A DNA stretch of 64,000 nt from Myxococcota bacterium (GCA_039030075.1 JBCCEW010000001.1:62001-126000), one strand, 5' to 3'. Numbered from the stretch's first letter, positions 25,882 to 35,305 are shown. Notes: generated by a model not told the origin, from the sequence alone. Program-made: numbers and translations.

Positions 25882-28760
25882 CGTCGTCGGAGCTTCGCGA
25901 GTCCGAGCAGGAGTGCGAGCCCGCTGGCGAGGAGGCCCCTGCGGCCGGGCTCGGGGAGGCGGAAGACGCGGACGTCGCCCGTGGCCTCGCCCACCAGGAC
26001 GTCGGGGTCGCCGTCGCCGTCGAAGTCGCCGAGGCCCGGCTGGGCGTCGTCGCCGACGTCGATGCCGTCGAAGAGACTGCGATTCCCGACCTGCTCGACG
26101 AAGCTCGGGGCGATGGCGGTGCCGTCGTTGCGGTAGACGGCGAGGGTCCCGTCGGCCGCGCCCAGTGTGAGGTCGAGATCACCGTCGCCCTCGAGGTCGG
26201 CGAGGGCGGGCGCACTCGCCGATGCCGTGCCGATCGTGTCGAAGGGGTTCGCGGCACCCGTGTTTTCGGTGAAACTCGGGGCGATGCGCGAGCCCGTGTT
26301 CTCGAAGTAGCGCAGGCTGCCGGTGCTGTTGCCCGCGACGACGTCGGGGTCTCCATCGGCATCGAGATCGCCGATCGAGACCCGCGCGGCGTCGCCGACA
26401 TCGAAGGCGGCGAGGGGGTTCGTGCCGGTCAGGAGCGTGAAGGCCGGGGCGCCGGCGCTGCCGTTGTTTTCGAGCGTCGCGAGCGTCCCGTCCGCAGCGC
26501 CGACCACGACGTCCGGGTCGCCGTCGCCTTCGAGATCGAGGAGGGCTGGCGCGGCGTCGCTGCCGACGTCGATGCCGTCGAAGGGGTTGGCGGGGCCGGT
26601 GCGCTCGGTGAAGAGCGGGGCCAACGCGTCGCGGGTGTTCTCGAAGTAGGCGAGGGTGCCGTCGCTCTGGCCGATCACGGCGTCGCGGTCGCCATCGGCG
26701 TCGAAGTCGGCGAGCACGGGGTCGCCGCCCGGGAGTGACACGCCCCCGAGCGGGTCGAGCGCTCCGGTCAGCTCGATCGCGGGTTGCTGGGCGCGGACGC
26801 CCGGGTTCTCGAAGAAGTCCACGAAGCTCGTACCGGCCTGACTCCCCTCCAGGAAATCGAGGTCACCATCGCCGTCGAGGTCGCCCAGGGTGACGGTCGA
26901 GAAGCTCATCCTCGTGTCATCGAGAGGGTTTTCGTCCCCCACCCGTTCGACGAAACGCGGCGACGCGGTCGTTCCGACGTTCTCCAGGTAGAGCGCTGGC
27001 CCGAAGCTCTTCTGCGCGGATGCGACGTCGAGATCTCCATCGCCATCGAGATCGCCGAAGGCCGGCGCGGCGTAGAACACGACACCGATTTCGTCGAACG
27101 GATTTGCGGCGCCCGTGCGTTCGACCCAGCTGCCCGATGCGACCGTTCCCGTGTTTTCGAAGTACTTCAGGGTCGGGGAGCCCCAGCCGGTGAGGACGTC
27201 GAGGTCTCCGTCCCCATCCAAATCTCCGAAGGTCGCGGGATGGCCTCCGAGTAGCACCACGAAGGGGTTCTCCGTACCCGTGCGTTCGACGTAACTCGGA
27301 GCCGCGACGGTACCGATGTTCTCGAAGTAGCGGACGTCGGCTTGGGCGGCCTGCACGAGGTCGAGGTCGCCGTCTCCGTCGACATCCGCGGCGGACGATG
27401 TCGAGAAGGCGGACGACGTGATTCCGTCGACGGGGTTCGCGGCGCCGGTGCGCTCGCGATACTCGGGCGCGGTCGGTGTACCGACGTTCTCGAAGTAGCG
27501 ACTGGACAGAGACTGGGTCGGGCGCTCCGAGACGAGGTCGATGTCACCGTCGGTGTCGAAATCGCCAAGGGTGTGCGCCCCCCCGAACCGCCATCCCAGG
27601 GTGACGGTAGGGTCGTTGGTGGCGGGGAGTTCGGTGAACTGACCGCGCCGGTTCTGGGCCGTGGCGAGGGTGCCGGCCAGCGAACCCCAAAGAAGATCCG
27701 GGTCCCCGTCGGAATCGAGATCGGCGGGTGTGGGCGTCGGCAGCCCCCCAGGCCGGAGCCAGGAGAACGGGTTGGCCTCATCGGGCAGGAGCACGAACTG
27801 CGGTGACGCCCCGTCCCCTTGATTCTCGAAGTAGTCAATGCTGCCCGACGCTGACCCGAGCGCGCTCGCGCCGACCGCGAGGTCGAGGTCGCCGTCTTGA
27901 TCGGCATCGAGGAGCGCGGCGGCGCCATTCGGGCCGGCCTGGATGCCGTGGAAGGGATTCGCGGCCCCCGTGCGCTCGACGAAACTCGGCGCGGACGCCG
28001 GGCCGGTGTTCTCGAGGAAGGCGAAACCGCCCGTGCGTTCCGCGATTCCCACGTCGAGATCGCCATCGCGGTCGAGGTCGCCCGGAGCGGGGCTGGAGCC
28101 GTTTCCGACATCGAAGCCGTCGAAGGGGTTCGACGCGCCGGTGCGCTCGGCGAAGACAGGCGTCACTGCATCGCCCGTATTCTCGAAGTAGGCGAGGGTG
28201 CCGGGGTCTCGACCGACGATCAGGTCGAGGTCGCCGTCGGCGTCGACATCGGCGAAGGCCGGACGCGGAACGGCGCCTCCGCTCTGACCGGCGAGCGGGT
28301 TGCCGCTCCCGGTGGCCTCGGTGAACGTGGCGGCGAGGGCGGTGCCCGTGTTCTCGAAGTAGCGAAGGCCTCCCGAGTGATCTCCCACGAGAAGGTCGAC
28401 GTCGCCGTCGCCGTCGAGGTCCGCCGCGGCCGGGCTCGCGCCGAGCCCGACGTCGATCGTCACGAAGGGGTTCTCCACGCGTCCGTCGAAGACGGGCGGG
28501 CTGGCACGGGCGGGGGCGACACCGAGCCACGCGGCTGCAACCACGGGTGTCAGGACAGCGAGGCGGGCCATACGTCGCAGCCAGGCGCCGTCGCGACGAT
28601 GGGGCCGGACTTGCCGGCGGATCCGCTGGCGCAACGCCGCTCGCGATCCGCGCCAGCGGGGGCGGATCGCGTGGAAGAGCGCGCGCTCGCAAGCGCGGAC
28701 ATGGTCCCTTCCTCGATCCGCAGGCAACAGTGCACCCGGCAAGGCGTCAGAGCTCCGCAT
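25878..28760 (-). CDS. FG-GAP/VCBS repeat PEP-CTERM protein, 15 repeats (paralogue B)
   Basis: A 960-residue surface protein. After about 60 residues of Arg-rich cytoplasmic sequence (ACERALFHAIRPRWRGSRAA...) and a signal segment ending PARASPP, there are 15 units of about 57 residues of the form DLDGDGDVDLLVG...LRYFENTGT...F.ERTGAANPFDGI, each with a calcium-loop-like Asp pattern. The tail LPEPGRRGLLASGLALLLGLAKLRRR is a PEP-CTERM sorting signal, normally processed by an exosortase. ATG 28760 is chosen because the paralogue at 30318-33230 has the same pre-signal segment; ATG 28571, right before the signal segment, is an alternative. It is the last gene of a three-gene minus-strand operon and overlaps the REGD-repeat gene by 14 bases. 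Confidence 0.8.
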   Translation of the reverse strand: MRSSDALPGALLPADRGRDHVRACERALFHAIRPRWRGSRAALRQRIRRQVRPHRRDGAWLRRMARLAVLTPVVAAAWLGVAPARASPPVFDGRVENPFVTIDVGLGASPAAADLDGDGDVDLLVGDHSGGLRYFENTGTALAATFTEATGSGNPLAGQSGGAVPRPAFADVDADGDLDLIVGRDPGTLAYFENTGDAVTPVFAERTGASNPFDGFDVGNGSSPAPGDLDRDGDLDVGIAERTGGFAFLENTGPASAPSFVERTGAANPFHGIQAGPNGAAALLDADQDGDLDLAVGASALGSASGSIDYFENQGDGASPQFVLLPDEANPFSWLRPGGLPTPTPADLDSDGDPDLLWGSLAGTLATAQNRRGQFTELPATNDPTVTLGWRFGGAHTLGDFDTDGDIDLVSERPTQSLSSRYFENVGTPTAPEYRERTGAANPVDGITSSAFSTSSAADVDGDGDLDLVQAAQADVRYFENIGTVAAPSYVERTGTENPFVVLLGGHPATFGDLDGDGDLDVLTGWGSPTLKYFENTGTVASGSWVERTGAANPFDEIGVVFYAAPAFGDLDGDGDLDVASAQKSFGPALYLENVGTTASPRFVERVGDENPLDDTRMSFSTVTLGDLDGDGDLDFLEGSQAGTSFVDFFENPGVRAQQPAIELTGALDPLGGVSLPGGDPVLADFDADGDRDAVIGQSDGTLAYFENTRDALAPLFTERTGPANPFDGIDVGSDAAPALLDLEGDGDPDVVVGAADGTLATLENNGSAGAPAFTLLTGTNPLAAFDVGDAARVSIGDLDADGDPDVVAGNSTGSLRYFENTGSRIAPSFTENTGAANPFDTIGTASASAPALADLEGDGDLDLTLGAADGTLAVYRNDGTAIAPSFVEQVGNRSLFDGIDVGDDAQPGLGDFDGDGDPDVLVGEATGDVRVFRLPEPGRRGLLASGLALLLGLAKLRRR

Positions 28761-30321
28761 AGTCGGGGATCCCGTCGCCATCGGTGTCGAAGCCGATCCG
28801 CAGGATCGCCGTATCGCCCAGCGCGAAGGCGAGCGCCACCACGATGGTTCCGTCCTGGTCCATGCGGACCTCCTCGAGCCGGTCGGGCACGGTACGGACG
28901 ACGCCGGTGCGCACGACGAGAGACTCGCCCTCGCGCAGAACCGGCCAGTGCACACCGCTCGCGTCGATCACCACCAGCACGCGGTTGTCGCTGTCGACGA
29001 CACCGCCTCCCTCGAGCTGGGCTTCGATCAGCAGGCTGCCTGCATTGCTGTACCCGCGTGCCGCGACGGGGCCGTAGACCGCCCCGGCCAGGAACGGAAC
29101 GGCATCGCCTTCCCGGACCCGCAGGGTGGTCGTACCTGGCGGGCTCGCCTCCCATACCGAGGAAGTCACGCTTCCAGACGTGTCGAGAGGGGCCGTATGG
29201 ATGCTCGCCCCGGATTCGTTGAGGAACTCGGTGGTGGGCGCGCCGAACACCGCGCCTGCGACCCCGGGGACGGCGTCGCCCTCGCGGATCACCAGCCGCG
29301 CATCGCCCGAGCCGTCCGGAGCCAGAGCGCCCTCGTCATTCGCGTCGGTGACGGTCGCACCCCCGAAGCGCGCGTCGAAGGCGAGCTGGGAGAACTTGTT
29401 GACGCGCGGCGTTCGCTCGAAGCGGGAGTAGGTGACGCCCGCGAGGCCGGGGACGGCCCAGCCCTCCAGCTGAACGTAGAGGTGGGCGGGGATGGCGCCG
29501 GGGACCCACTCGATGATCGCGGATCCGGCGTCGCGGGTGAGGATCGTCGAGAGGAAGACCATTCCGAAGGTGTTGATGGTGGGCCAGCTGGCTTCGACCG
29601 GGTCTTCGAATACGCTCTGGACCCCGATCCCCCCCGAGATGAGCGTGCCTTCGCGGTACACCCATTCGATGCCGAAGTTCGGGGTGTGTCGGTAGGTGAT
29701 CGAGCCTGGACTGGTGGGCACGCGTCGCAAAGCGAGGATCGAGATCTCGCCGCCGTAGTGGAATACGCGCGCTTCCTCGAAGCGCTCGAGCGCGTTCGCC
29801 GTGCCCGACTGCGGCGGCACGTCGCCCTCGCGGGCGAAGACGCGAAGGACGCCGCCCGCATCTTCTCCGTAAAACGCCTGGTCGTCTGAGGGCGTAGCGC
29901 CATCGAAGGCGGCACGGAAGCCGATGCGGGCATCGTCATCGAGGGACCAGTCGAAGACGCCGACATAGGTTTCGCCGCCCGTGGTGTCGGCCGCCGCGGC
30001 GCCGACTTGCGCGACGAGTTCCGTCGCTCCGAAGTGGCTGCGCCGATACAGCGCGTCCTCGCCAGCCCGGTCCACGAAGGCCAGATGCCCCCCGGCGAAC
30101 TCGCGCCTGGCGGCGCCTTGCCCGTCGATCGCCAGGTGCCCGAAGGTGCCGCCGCCGGGGCGCGCGTCTCCCGTCGCGACGAAAGTGTCGCGGATGAAGG
30201 ATTGGCCTTGCGCGAGGCCAGCGGATAGCGAAATCACCCACATCGACACGAGGCCCAGACCGATCGCCCGGGCGCGACGGGTCGGGCGAGAGGGGAGACG
30301 GCGTCGGCCGTGCGGTGTCAT
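28747..30321 (-). CDS. Secreted REGD-repeat protein of unknown function
   Basis: A 524-residue exported protein with a signal peptide (about 18-40, ending LAQGQS). The body carries five or more units of about 60-80 residues, each with a core like REGDAVPGVAGAVFG or LEGWAVPGLAGVTYS and a later NExG/SNAG turn plus a strand such as LLIEAQLEGG. This is the style of the REG-x-aPG tandem repeats found in secreted planctomycete and delta-proteobacterial proteins. It ends FDTDGDGIPDYAEL, a calcium-loop sequence as in thrombospondin type 3 or dockerin repeats, and has no PEP tail. The ATG overlaps the stop of the upstream FG-GAP gene (ATGA), and its end overlaps the next FG-GAP gene. The function is unknown; co-translation with the two surface proteins suggests a joint structure. 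Confidence 0.7.
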   Translation of the reverse strand: MTPHGRRRLPSRPTRRARAIGLGLVSMWVISLSAGLAQGQSFIRDTFVATGDARPGGGTFGHLAIDGQGAARREFAGGHLAFVDRAGEDALYRRSHFGATELVAQVGAAAADTTGGETYVGVFDWSLDDDARIGFRAAFDGATPSDDQAFYGEDAGGVLRVFAREGDVPPQSGTANALERFEEARVFHYGGEISILALRRVPTSPGSITYRHTPNFGIEWVYREGTLISGGIGVQSVFEDPVEASWPTINTFGMVFLSTILTRDAGSAIIEWVPGAIPAHLYVQLEGWAVPGLAGVTYSRFERTPRVNKFSQLAFDARFGGATVTDANDEGALAPDGSGDARLVIREGDAVPGVAGAVFGAPTTEFLNESGASIHTAPLDTSGSVTSSVWEASPPGTTTLRVREGDAVPFLAGAVYGPVAARGYSNAGSLLIEAQLEGGGVVDSDNRVLVVIDASGVHWPVLREGESLVVRTGVVRTVPDRLEEVRMDQDGTIVVALAFALGDTAILRIGFDTDGDGIPDYAEL

Positions 30322-33230
30322 GGTCGGGGCCCCGCTGCGGTCCGCGCATCATCGCACACGCGACGCTCGGGGGGTCGGTGGCGCCGGCGCTTCACGAGTC
30401 CGAGGAGGAGGGCGAGTCCGCTGGCGAGCGCTCCGACGCGTCCGGGCTCGGGGAGGCGGAAGACGCGGACGTCGCCCGTGGCCTCGCCCACTAGGACGTC
30501 GGGGTCGCCGTCGCCGTCGAAGTCGCCGAGCCCGGGCTGGGCGTCGTCGCCGACGTCGATGCCGTCAAACAGGCTGCGAATCCCGACCTGCTCGACGAAG
30601 CTCGGGGCGGTGGCGGTGCCGTCGTTGTGGAAGACGGCGAGGGTGCCGTCGGCGCCGCCCAGGGTGAGGTCGAGATCACGGTCGCCTTCGAGGTCAGCGA
30701 GAGCGGGAGCGCTGCTGGCGGCAGCGCTGATGGCGTCGAACGGATTCGACGCACCGGAGTTCTCGGTGAAGCTCGGGCTCGTGCGCGAGCCCGTGTTCTC
30801 GAAGTAGCGGAGACTGCCGCCGCTCTCGCCGGAGACGACGTCGGGGTCGCCATCGGCATCGAGATCGCCGATCGCGACGCGCGCCGCATCGCCGACGTCG
30901 AAGGCGGCGAGGGGGTTGGTGCCGGTCAACAGCGCGAAGGCCGGTGCGCCAGCGCTGCCCGTGTTCTCGAGCGTGGAGAGCGTCCCGTCGGCTGCTCCGA
31001 CGACGAGGTCCGGATCGCCGTCGCCCTCGAGATCGAGCACGGCGGGCGCTGCGTCGCTGCCGACGTCGATGCCGTCGAAGGGGTTGGCGGGGCCCGTGCG
31101 CTCGGTGAAGAGCGGGGCCAGGACGTCGCGGGTGTTCTCGAAGTAGGCGAGCGTGCCGTCGCTCCGGCCGATGACCGCGTCGCGATCACCGTCGGCGTCG
31201 AAGTCGGCGAGCACGGGGTCGCCACTCGGGAGGGACGCGCCCGCCAGTGGATCGAGCGCACCGGTCAGCTCGATGGCGGGAGGCTGCGTGAAGAAGCCCG
31301 GGTTCTCGAAAAACCCCGGGTCGAATCCGCTTCGGATGAGCGATCCCATCATCAGCTCGCCGTCGCCGTCCCCATCCAAGTCAGCGATCGCGACGGTCCC
31401 GAATACCGTTTCGGTCGCGCGAAGCGGGTTCTGCGCACCGAAGCGTCTCACGAAGACCGGTGAGGAGGCGTCGCCCACGTTCTCGAAGTATCGGACCGGC
31501 TGCCCCAGGCCTTCGACCACGGCGGCGTCGAGGTCTCCATCGCCATCGAGATCCGCGAGCGTGGGGGCCGCGTAGATGATCTCTCCGAACGCATCGAAGG
31601 GGTTCGCGGCGCCGGTGCGCTCGACCCAGTCTCCGCCAGTCGCGCTCCCGACGTTCTCGAAGTAGCGAACGGAGATGAAGCCGGAGACCGCATCGAGATC
31701 CCCGTCCCCATCGAGATCGCCGAAGGAGATCGGGGCGACGCCCGCGAGGTCTTCCAGCGGATTCCCGGGCGCGCTGTTCTCGAGATAGCTCGGGGAGGAC
31801 GGGTTGCCCACGTTCTCGAAGTAGCGTTGTCCGCCGACGTCGAAGAAGTCCAGGTCAGCGTCCCCATCGACGTCGGCGAGCGTGATCGCCGCCAGTGTCA
31901 CGAAGAACCCGAGCATGTCGAAGGGGTTCGAGGCTCCCGTGCGTTCGAGGTAGCTGGGAGCGTTCGGCTCCCCCACGTTCTCGAAGTAGCGAAAGCTACC
32001 CGTCGAGTCTTCGTAGACGAGGTCGACGTCACCGTCGGCGTCGAGGTCGCCGAAGGCGGGGGACCGGCGTGAACCGAAGCTCAGCGGCGCCGTCGGATCT
32101 TGTGCCGGCGGCGTGTCGACGGCGAACCCCCGCGCGTTCGTCGCATAGCCGATCGTTCCGGAGGTTCCCCCGATCAGGAGATCGGCGTCTCCGTCGGCGT
32201 CCAGATCCGCGGTGGCCGGTACGGGCAGCCCATCCGGGTCGAGCCAGGACGCCGGGTTTGCGTCGTCCGCCAGCGCGACGAAGCTCGCGGAGGCGGCCGT
32301 GCCGCGATTCTCGAAATAGTTGAGTGCACCGGTGGTCGCGCTCAGCGCGCTGGAGCCGACCAGCAGGTCGAGATCCCCGTCGCGATCCGCATCCACGAGC
32401 TCGGGCGCGGCATTCGGGCCCGGCTGCGTACCGTCGAGCGGGTTGGCGCTTCCCGTGCGCTCGACGAAGCTCGCCGCGCCCGCGCTGCCGACGTTCTCGA
32501 AGTATTGAAGGGCGCCGCTGCCCTCTCCCACGAGCACATCCAGGTCCCCGTCGGCGTCGAGGTCGCCGACGCTCGGCTGCGCGCGATCGCCGATGTCGAT
32601 TCCGTCGAGGGGGTTCGCGGCCCCGAAACGCTGGCTGAACGTCGGCGCGCTGGGGCCTCCCGTGTTCTCGAAGTAGGCGAACGCTCCAGACTCGAGGCCC
32701 ACGAGCAGGTCGAGGTCGCCATCCGCGTCGAAGTCCGCCAGCGCGGCGGCCGGGGCCAACCCCGGGAGTTCACCGTCCAGGGGGTTGGCGGCGCCTCCCT
32801 GTGCCGTGAACGATGGCGCGAGCGCGGTTCCCACGTTCTCGAAGTACCCGAAGCTCCCGAAGAGCTCGCCGACCAGCAGGTCGACGTCTCCGTCCCCATC
32901 GAGGTCACCGAGGGTCGGCGTCGCGAAGAAACCGACGTCGACCGTGGCCAGCGGGTTGGGCGGGTCGGGGTCGAAGACAGGCGCGCGCGCGTGAGCCGCC
33001 TCTGCCGCGAATCCGAGGATCGCGATCGCGGCCGCGGGGCCGCAGAGCGCGCGCCGTCGCGCGTCGCGGAGCCACGTCGGGTTGCGGCGGTGGGCTCGGA
33101 CGCGTGCGCGGATGCGGCGTCGCAGGTCGCTCCGCGTGCCGCGCCAGATCGGGCGGATCGCTTGGAAGAGGCTCGCCTCACAGGCGTGAAGCCGTTCTCG
33201 GCGCCGGCTGCGTCGTCGCGTCGTCATCAT
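30318..33230 (-). CDS. FG-GAP/VCBS repeat PEP-CTERM protein, 15 repeats (paralogue A)
   Basis: A 970-residue paralogue of 25878-28760 with the same order of 15 repeats, including the same irregular fourth unit (ADRDGDLDLLVGSSALSATTGALNYFENRG). It begins with a cytoplasmic segment of about 65 residues (ACEASLFQAIRPIWRGTRSDLRRRIRARVRAHRR), then a signal segment ending AAEAAHARAPVF. The PEP-CTERM tail LPEPGRVGALASGLALLLGLVKRRRH is followed by about 20 extra residues. The last 290 residues are nearly identical to those of the paralogue at protein and DNA level, while the first two thirds are clearly diverged. ATG 33230 is the first in-frame start. It is the first gene of the operon. Confidence 0.82.
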   Translation of the reverse strand: MMTTRRRSRRRERLHACEASLFQAIRPIWRGTRSDLRRRIRARVRAHRRNPTWLRDARRRALCGPAAAIAILGFAAEAAHARAPVFDPDPPNPLATVDVGFFATPTLGDLDGDGDVDLLVGELFGSFGYFENVGTALAPSFTAQGGAANPLDGELPGLAPAAALADFDADGDLDLLVGLESGAFAYFENTGGPSAPTFSQRFGAANPLDGIDIGDRAQPSVGDLDADGDLDVLVGEGSGALQYFENVGSAGAASFVERTGSANPLDGTQPGPNAAPELVDADRDGDLDLLVGSSALSATTGALNYFENRGTAASASFVALADDANPASWLDPDGLPVPATADLDADGDADLLIGGTSGTIGYATNARGFAVDTPPAQDPTAPLSFGSRRSPAFGDLDADGDVDLVYEDSTGSFRYFENVGEPNAPSYLERTGASNPFDMLGFFVTLAAITLADVDGDADLDFFDVGGQRYFENVGNPSSPSYLENSAPGNPLEDLAGVAPISFGDLDGDGDLDAVSGFISVRYFENVGSATGGDWVERTGAANPFDAFGEIIYAAPTLADLDGDGDLDAAVVEGLGQPVRYFENVGDASSPVFVRRFGAQNPLRATETVFGTVAIADLDGDGDGELMMGSLIRSGFDPGFFENPGFFTQPPAIELTGALDPLAGASLPSGDPVLADFDADGDRDAVIGRSDGTLAYFENTRDVLAPLFTERTGPANPFDGIDVGSDAAPAVLDLEGDGDPDLVVGAADGTLSTLENTGSAGAPAFALLTGTNPLAAFDVGDAARVAIGDLDADGDPDVVSGESGGSLRYFENTGSRTSPSFTENSGASNPFDAISAAASSAPALADLEGDRDLDLTLGGADGTLAVFHNDGTATAPSFVEQVGIRSLFDGIDVGDDAQPGLGDFDGDGDPDVLVGEATGDVRVFRLPEPGRVGALASGLALLLGLVKRRRHRPPERRVCDDARTAAGPRP

Positions 33231-33343
33231 CGTGGGGCGGGGTCGGGAGAGAAGGGTCGCTCTCGACGGCGGCTCGATGGTCGCACGAGCGACTCGCCGC
33301 CGTCACCTGCGTTCCCAAGGGGCGTGTGTGCGAGACTGGCCCC

Positions 33344-34384
33344 ATGTCCGCCGCGCCCCCGACTACGCCCTTCGGCTGCCGCCACTCGCCGGTTTTCCCG
33401 GAGTTGTTGGCCGAATTGGGCGTGTCTCTCGCCGCCACCACCCAGCACGCCGGGAAGGTGATCGCGATCGCGGCGGACGGGGATCGCATCGTGGTGTTGC
33501 CCCGCTCCTTCGATGCGCCGATGGGGATCGCTCTGGAAGGCGAACGACTGGCCGTGGCGACGCGCGACCAGATCGTGCTGCTCGCCAACGAACCGCGACT
33601 CGCCGGTGCGTACCCGCGCCAGCCGGACACCTATGACGCGCTCTACCTCCCGCGCTCGATCCACTTCTGCGGCGAGGTCGCGGTCCACGACCTGGCCTGG
33701 GTAGGCGAGCGGCTGGTCGGAGTGAACACGCTCTTCTCCTGCCTCTTCGAGCTCGACGCGCGCTTCAGCTTTCGACCGATCTGGCGGCCCGCGTTCGTCG
33801 AGGCGGCGGTGCCGGAGGACGCGTGCCACTTGAACGGACTGGCGGTCGACACGAAAGGACCGCGCTACGCCACCGCCTTCGCCGCGACCGGAGGGGCGAA
33901 CGCCTGGCGAGACGCGTCGCCAGCGTCGGGTGTGGTCCTCGACGTGGCGAGCGGTGGCATCGTGGTCGGCGACCTGGCCATGCCCCACTCGCCACGCCTG
34001 GTCGAGGGCCAACTCTTCGTGCTCGCCTCAGCGACGGGAGCGCTCCTGGCGGTCGACACCGATCGCGGTTCCTTTGAGGTCGTGAACCGCGTTCCCGGGT
34101 TCGCGCGCGGTCTCGCGCGCCACGGCGACTACTGGTTCGTTGGCACCTCCCGGCTGCGCGCCGGAGGCGCGATCCAGCGGTCCGACGCGGAGAACCGCTG
34201 CGGGATCAGCGTCCTGCACGCGGCGACGGGCGCACGCGTCGCCGAGCTCGAGTTCCTGCGCAGCTGCGACCAGATCTACGACGTGGCTGTGCTTCCCGCG
34301 CGCCGTCCGGGCATCCTGGGGATCGGGGACGACACCCACCGCCAGGCGTTGGCGACGCCCGACGCCACGTTCTGGAGCCGCTGA
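33344..34384 (+). CDS. TIGR03032-type protein (DUF4915-like)
   Basis: A 346-residue protein matching the pattern I know for family TIGR03032: LFSCLFELDARFSFRPIWRPAFV, CHLNGLAVDTKGPRYATAFAATGG, GVVLDVASGGIVVGDLAMPHSPRL, and NRVPGFARGLARHGDYWFVGTSRLR. It looks like a beta-propeller-type scaffold. The biochemical role of the family is not established. No signal peptide is seen. ATG 33344 is preceded six bases upstream by GAGACT, a weak -10 candidate, and by no clear ribosome site. It lies divergent from the FG-GAP operon (113-base gap) and convergent with the dienelactone-hydrolase-like gene. Confidence 0.7.
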   Translation: MSAAPPTTPFGCRHSPVFPELLAELGVSLAATTQHAGKVIAIAADGDRIVVLPRSFDAPMGIALEGERLAVATRDQIVLLANEPRLAGAYPRQPDTYDALYLPRSIHFCGEVAVHDLAWVGERLVGVNTLFSCLFELDARFSFRPIWRPAFVEAAVPEDACHLNGLAVDTKGPRYATAFAATGGANAWRDASPASGVVLDVASGGIVVGDLAMPHSPRLVEGQLFVLASATGALLAVDTDRGSFEVVNRVPGFARGLARHGDYWFVGTSRLRAGGAIQRSDAENRCGISVLHAATGARVAELEFLRSCDQIYDVAVLPARRPGILGIGDDTHRQALATPDATFWSR

Positions 34385-34403
34385 TCGTTCGCGCCGCGTT
34401 CGG

Positions 34404-35222
34404 CTAGACCTGCAGTCGCGCCGCGAAGAACGCCAGGATCTCGTCGCGTGCGGCAGCGGTGGGTTCTCCCTCCGCGTCGATCAGGTGTTGGGTGACCACA
34501 CTGTGGGCGCAGCCGACGTGCTCGGAGAAGAACGGCGCAACGTCCGGGTTCGCGGCTGCGTCGGGGAGGACGCGGGTTTCGAAGCGCGGCCCGAGGGCGT
34601 CGGCATACGCGGAGAAACGCTCCGCGGTGCAGAACCGATCGCCCGCGAACCGGTACGCGCGCACCTTGAGCTCGTCGCGCTCCAATCGCGCGCGGATCGT
34701 GCGCAGCGAGGCGTCGTCGATCTCGAGCCCCGCGGGCTCGTCGAGGGGGAGCGAGGGCTGGCAGAGCACCGGCGCGATCACCGCCGGTTCGAGCATCAGC
34801 GTGAGGGCGAAGTTTCCGGTGAAGCACATCCCGATGGCGCCGACGCCCGGCCCACCGCATTCCGCGTGGGCACGGCGGGCGAGGGCGCGCAGCCAGTCGG
34901 TGACCGGGCTCGACTTCCCCGACCCGAAGGCGTGAAACTCGGCGCGGATGCAGGTCGCGCGGAAGACGGCGGCGCCTTCCTCGGCGCCCGGCACGGCGCC
35001 GTCGCTCCCAAACAGGGAAGGCATATAGACGGAGAAGCCGGCGTCCCGCACCCAGCGAGCGAACCGCGCGACTTCCGGGCTGATCCCCGGCATCTCGCTC
35101 ATCACCAGCACGGCGGGGCCCCTCCCGGTCACGTAGACCCGCCGGGTCGCGCCGAGCGCTTCGACTTCACGGGGCTCGAAGTCGTGCAGGTCGTCGTCTC
35201 CTCGGGCGTTGGCGTCGGTCAT
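34404..35222 (-). CDS. Dienelactone hydrolase family protein
   Basis: A 272-residue alpha/beta hydrolase of the dienelactone hydrolase type. ATRRVYVTGRGPAVLVMSEMPGISPEVARFARWVRDAGFSVYMPSLFG is the conserved first half, and GAIGMCFTGNFAL holds the Cys nucleophile in the GxCxG elbow typical of the family. HSVVTQH near residue 235 supplies the His. It has no signal peptide. It is divergent from the AraC regulator, with a 95-base gap that contains a short hairpin (GGCGAAAACGCC at 35283-35294), which makes the regulator its obvious controller. Substrate is unknown; lactone or ester hydrolysis is inferred. Confidence 0.8.
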   Translation of the reverse strand: MTDANARGDDDLHDFEPREVEALGATRRVYVTGRGPAVLVMSEMPGISPEVARFARWVRDAGFSVYMPSLFGSDGAVPGAEEGAAVFRATCIRAEFHAFGSGKSSPVTDWLRALARRAHAECGGPGVGAIGMCFTGNFALTLMLEPAVIAPVLCQPSLPLDEPAGLEIDDASLRTIRARLERDELKVRAYRFAGDRFCTAERFSAYADALGPRFETRVLPDAAANPDVAPFFSEHVGCAHSVVTQHLIDAEGEPTAAARDEILAFFAARLQV

Positions 35223-35305
35223 GCGTTCCTCCTGGTTGCTCGACTCGGCCTGAGGCTAGATCGATCCGAGATTCCACCCAGAGGCGAAAACGCCAATAAG
35301 CCGGC

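Noticed and set aside
25900-33200. Periodic DNA repeats that could be taken for a CRISPR or satellite array
   Set aside because: Period of about 170 bases follows FG-GAP protein repeats, is imperfect, and stays in one coding frame with no uniform spacers.
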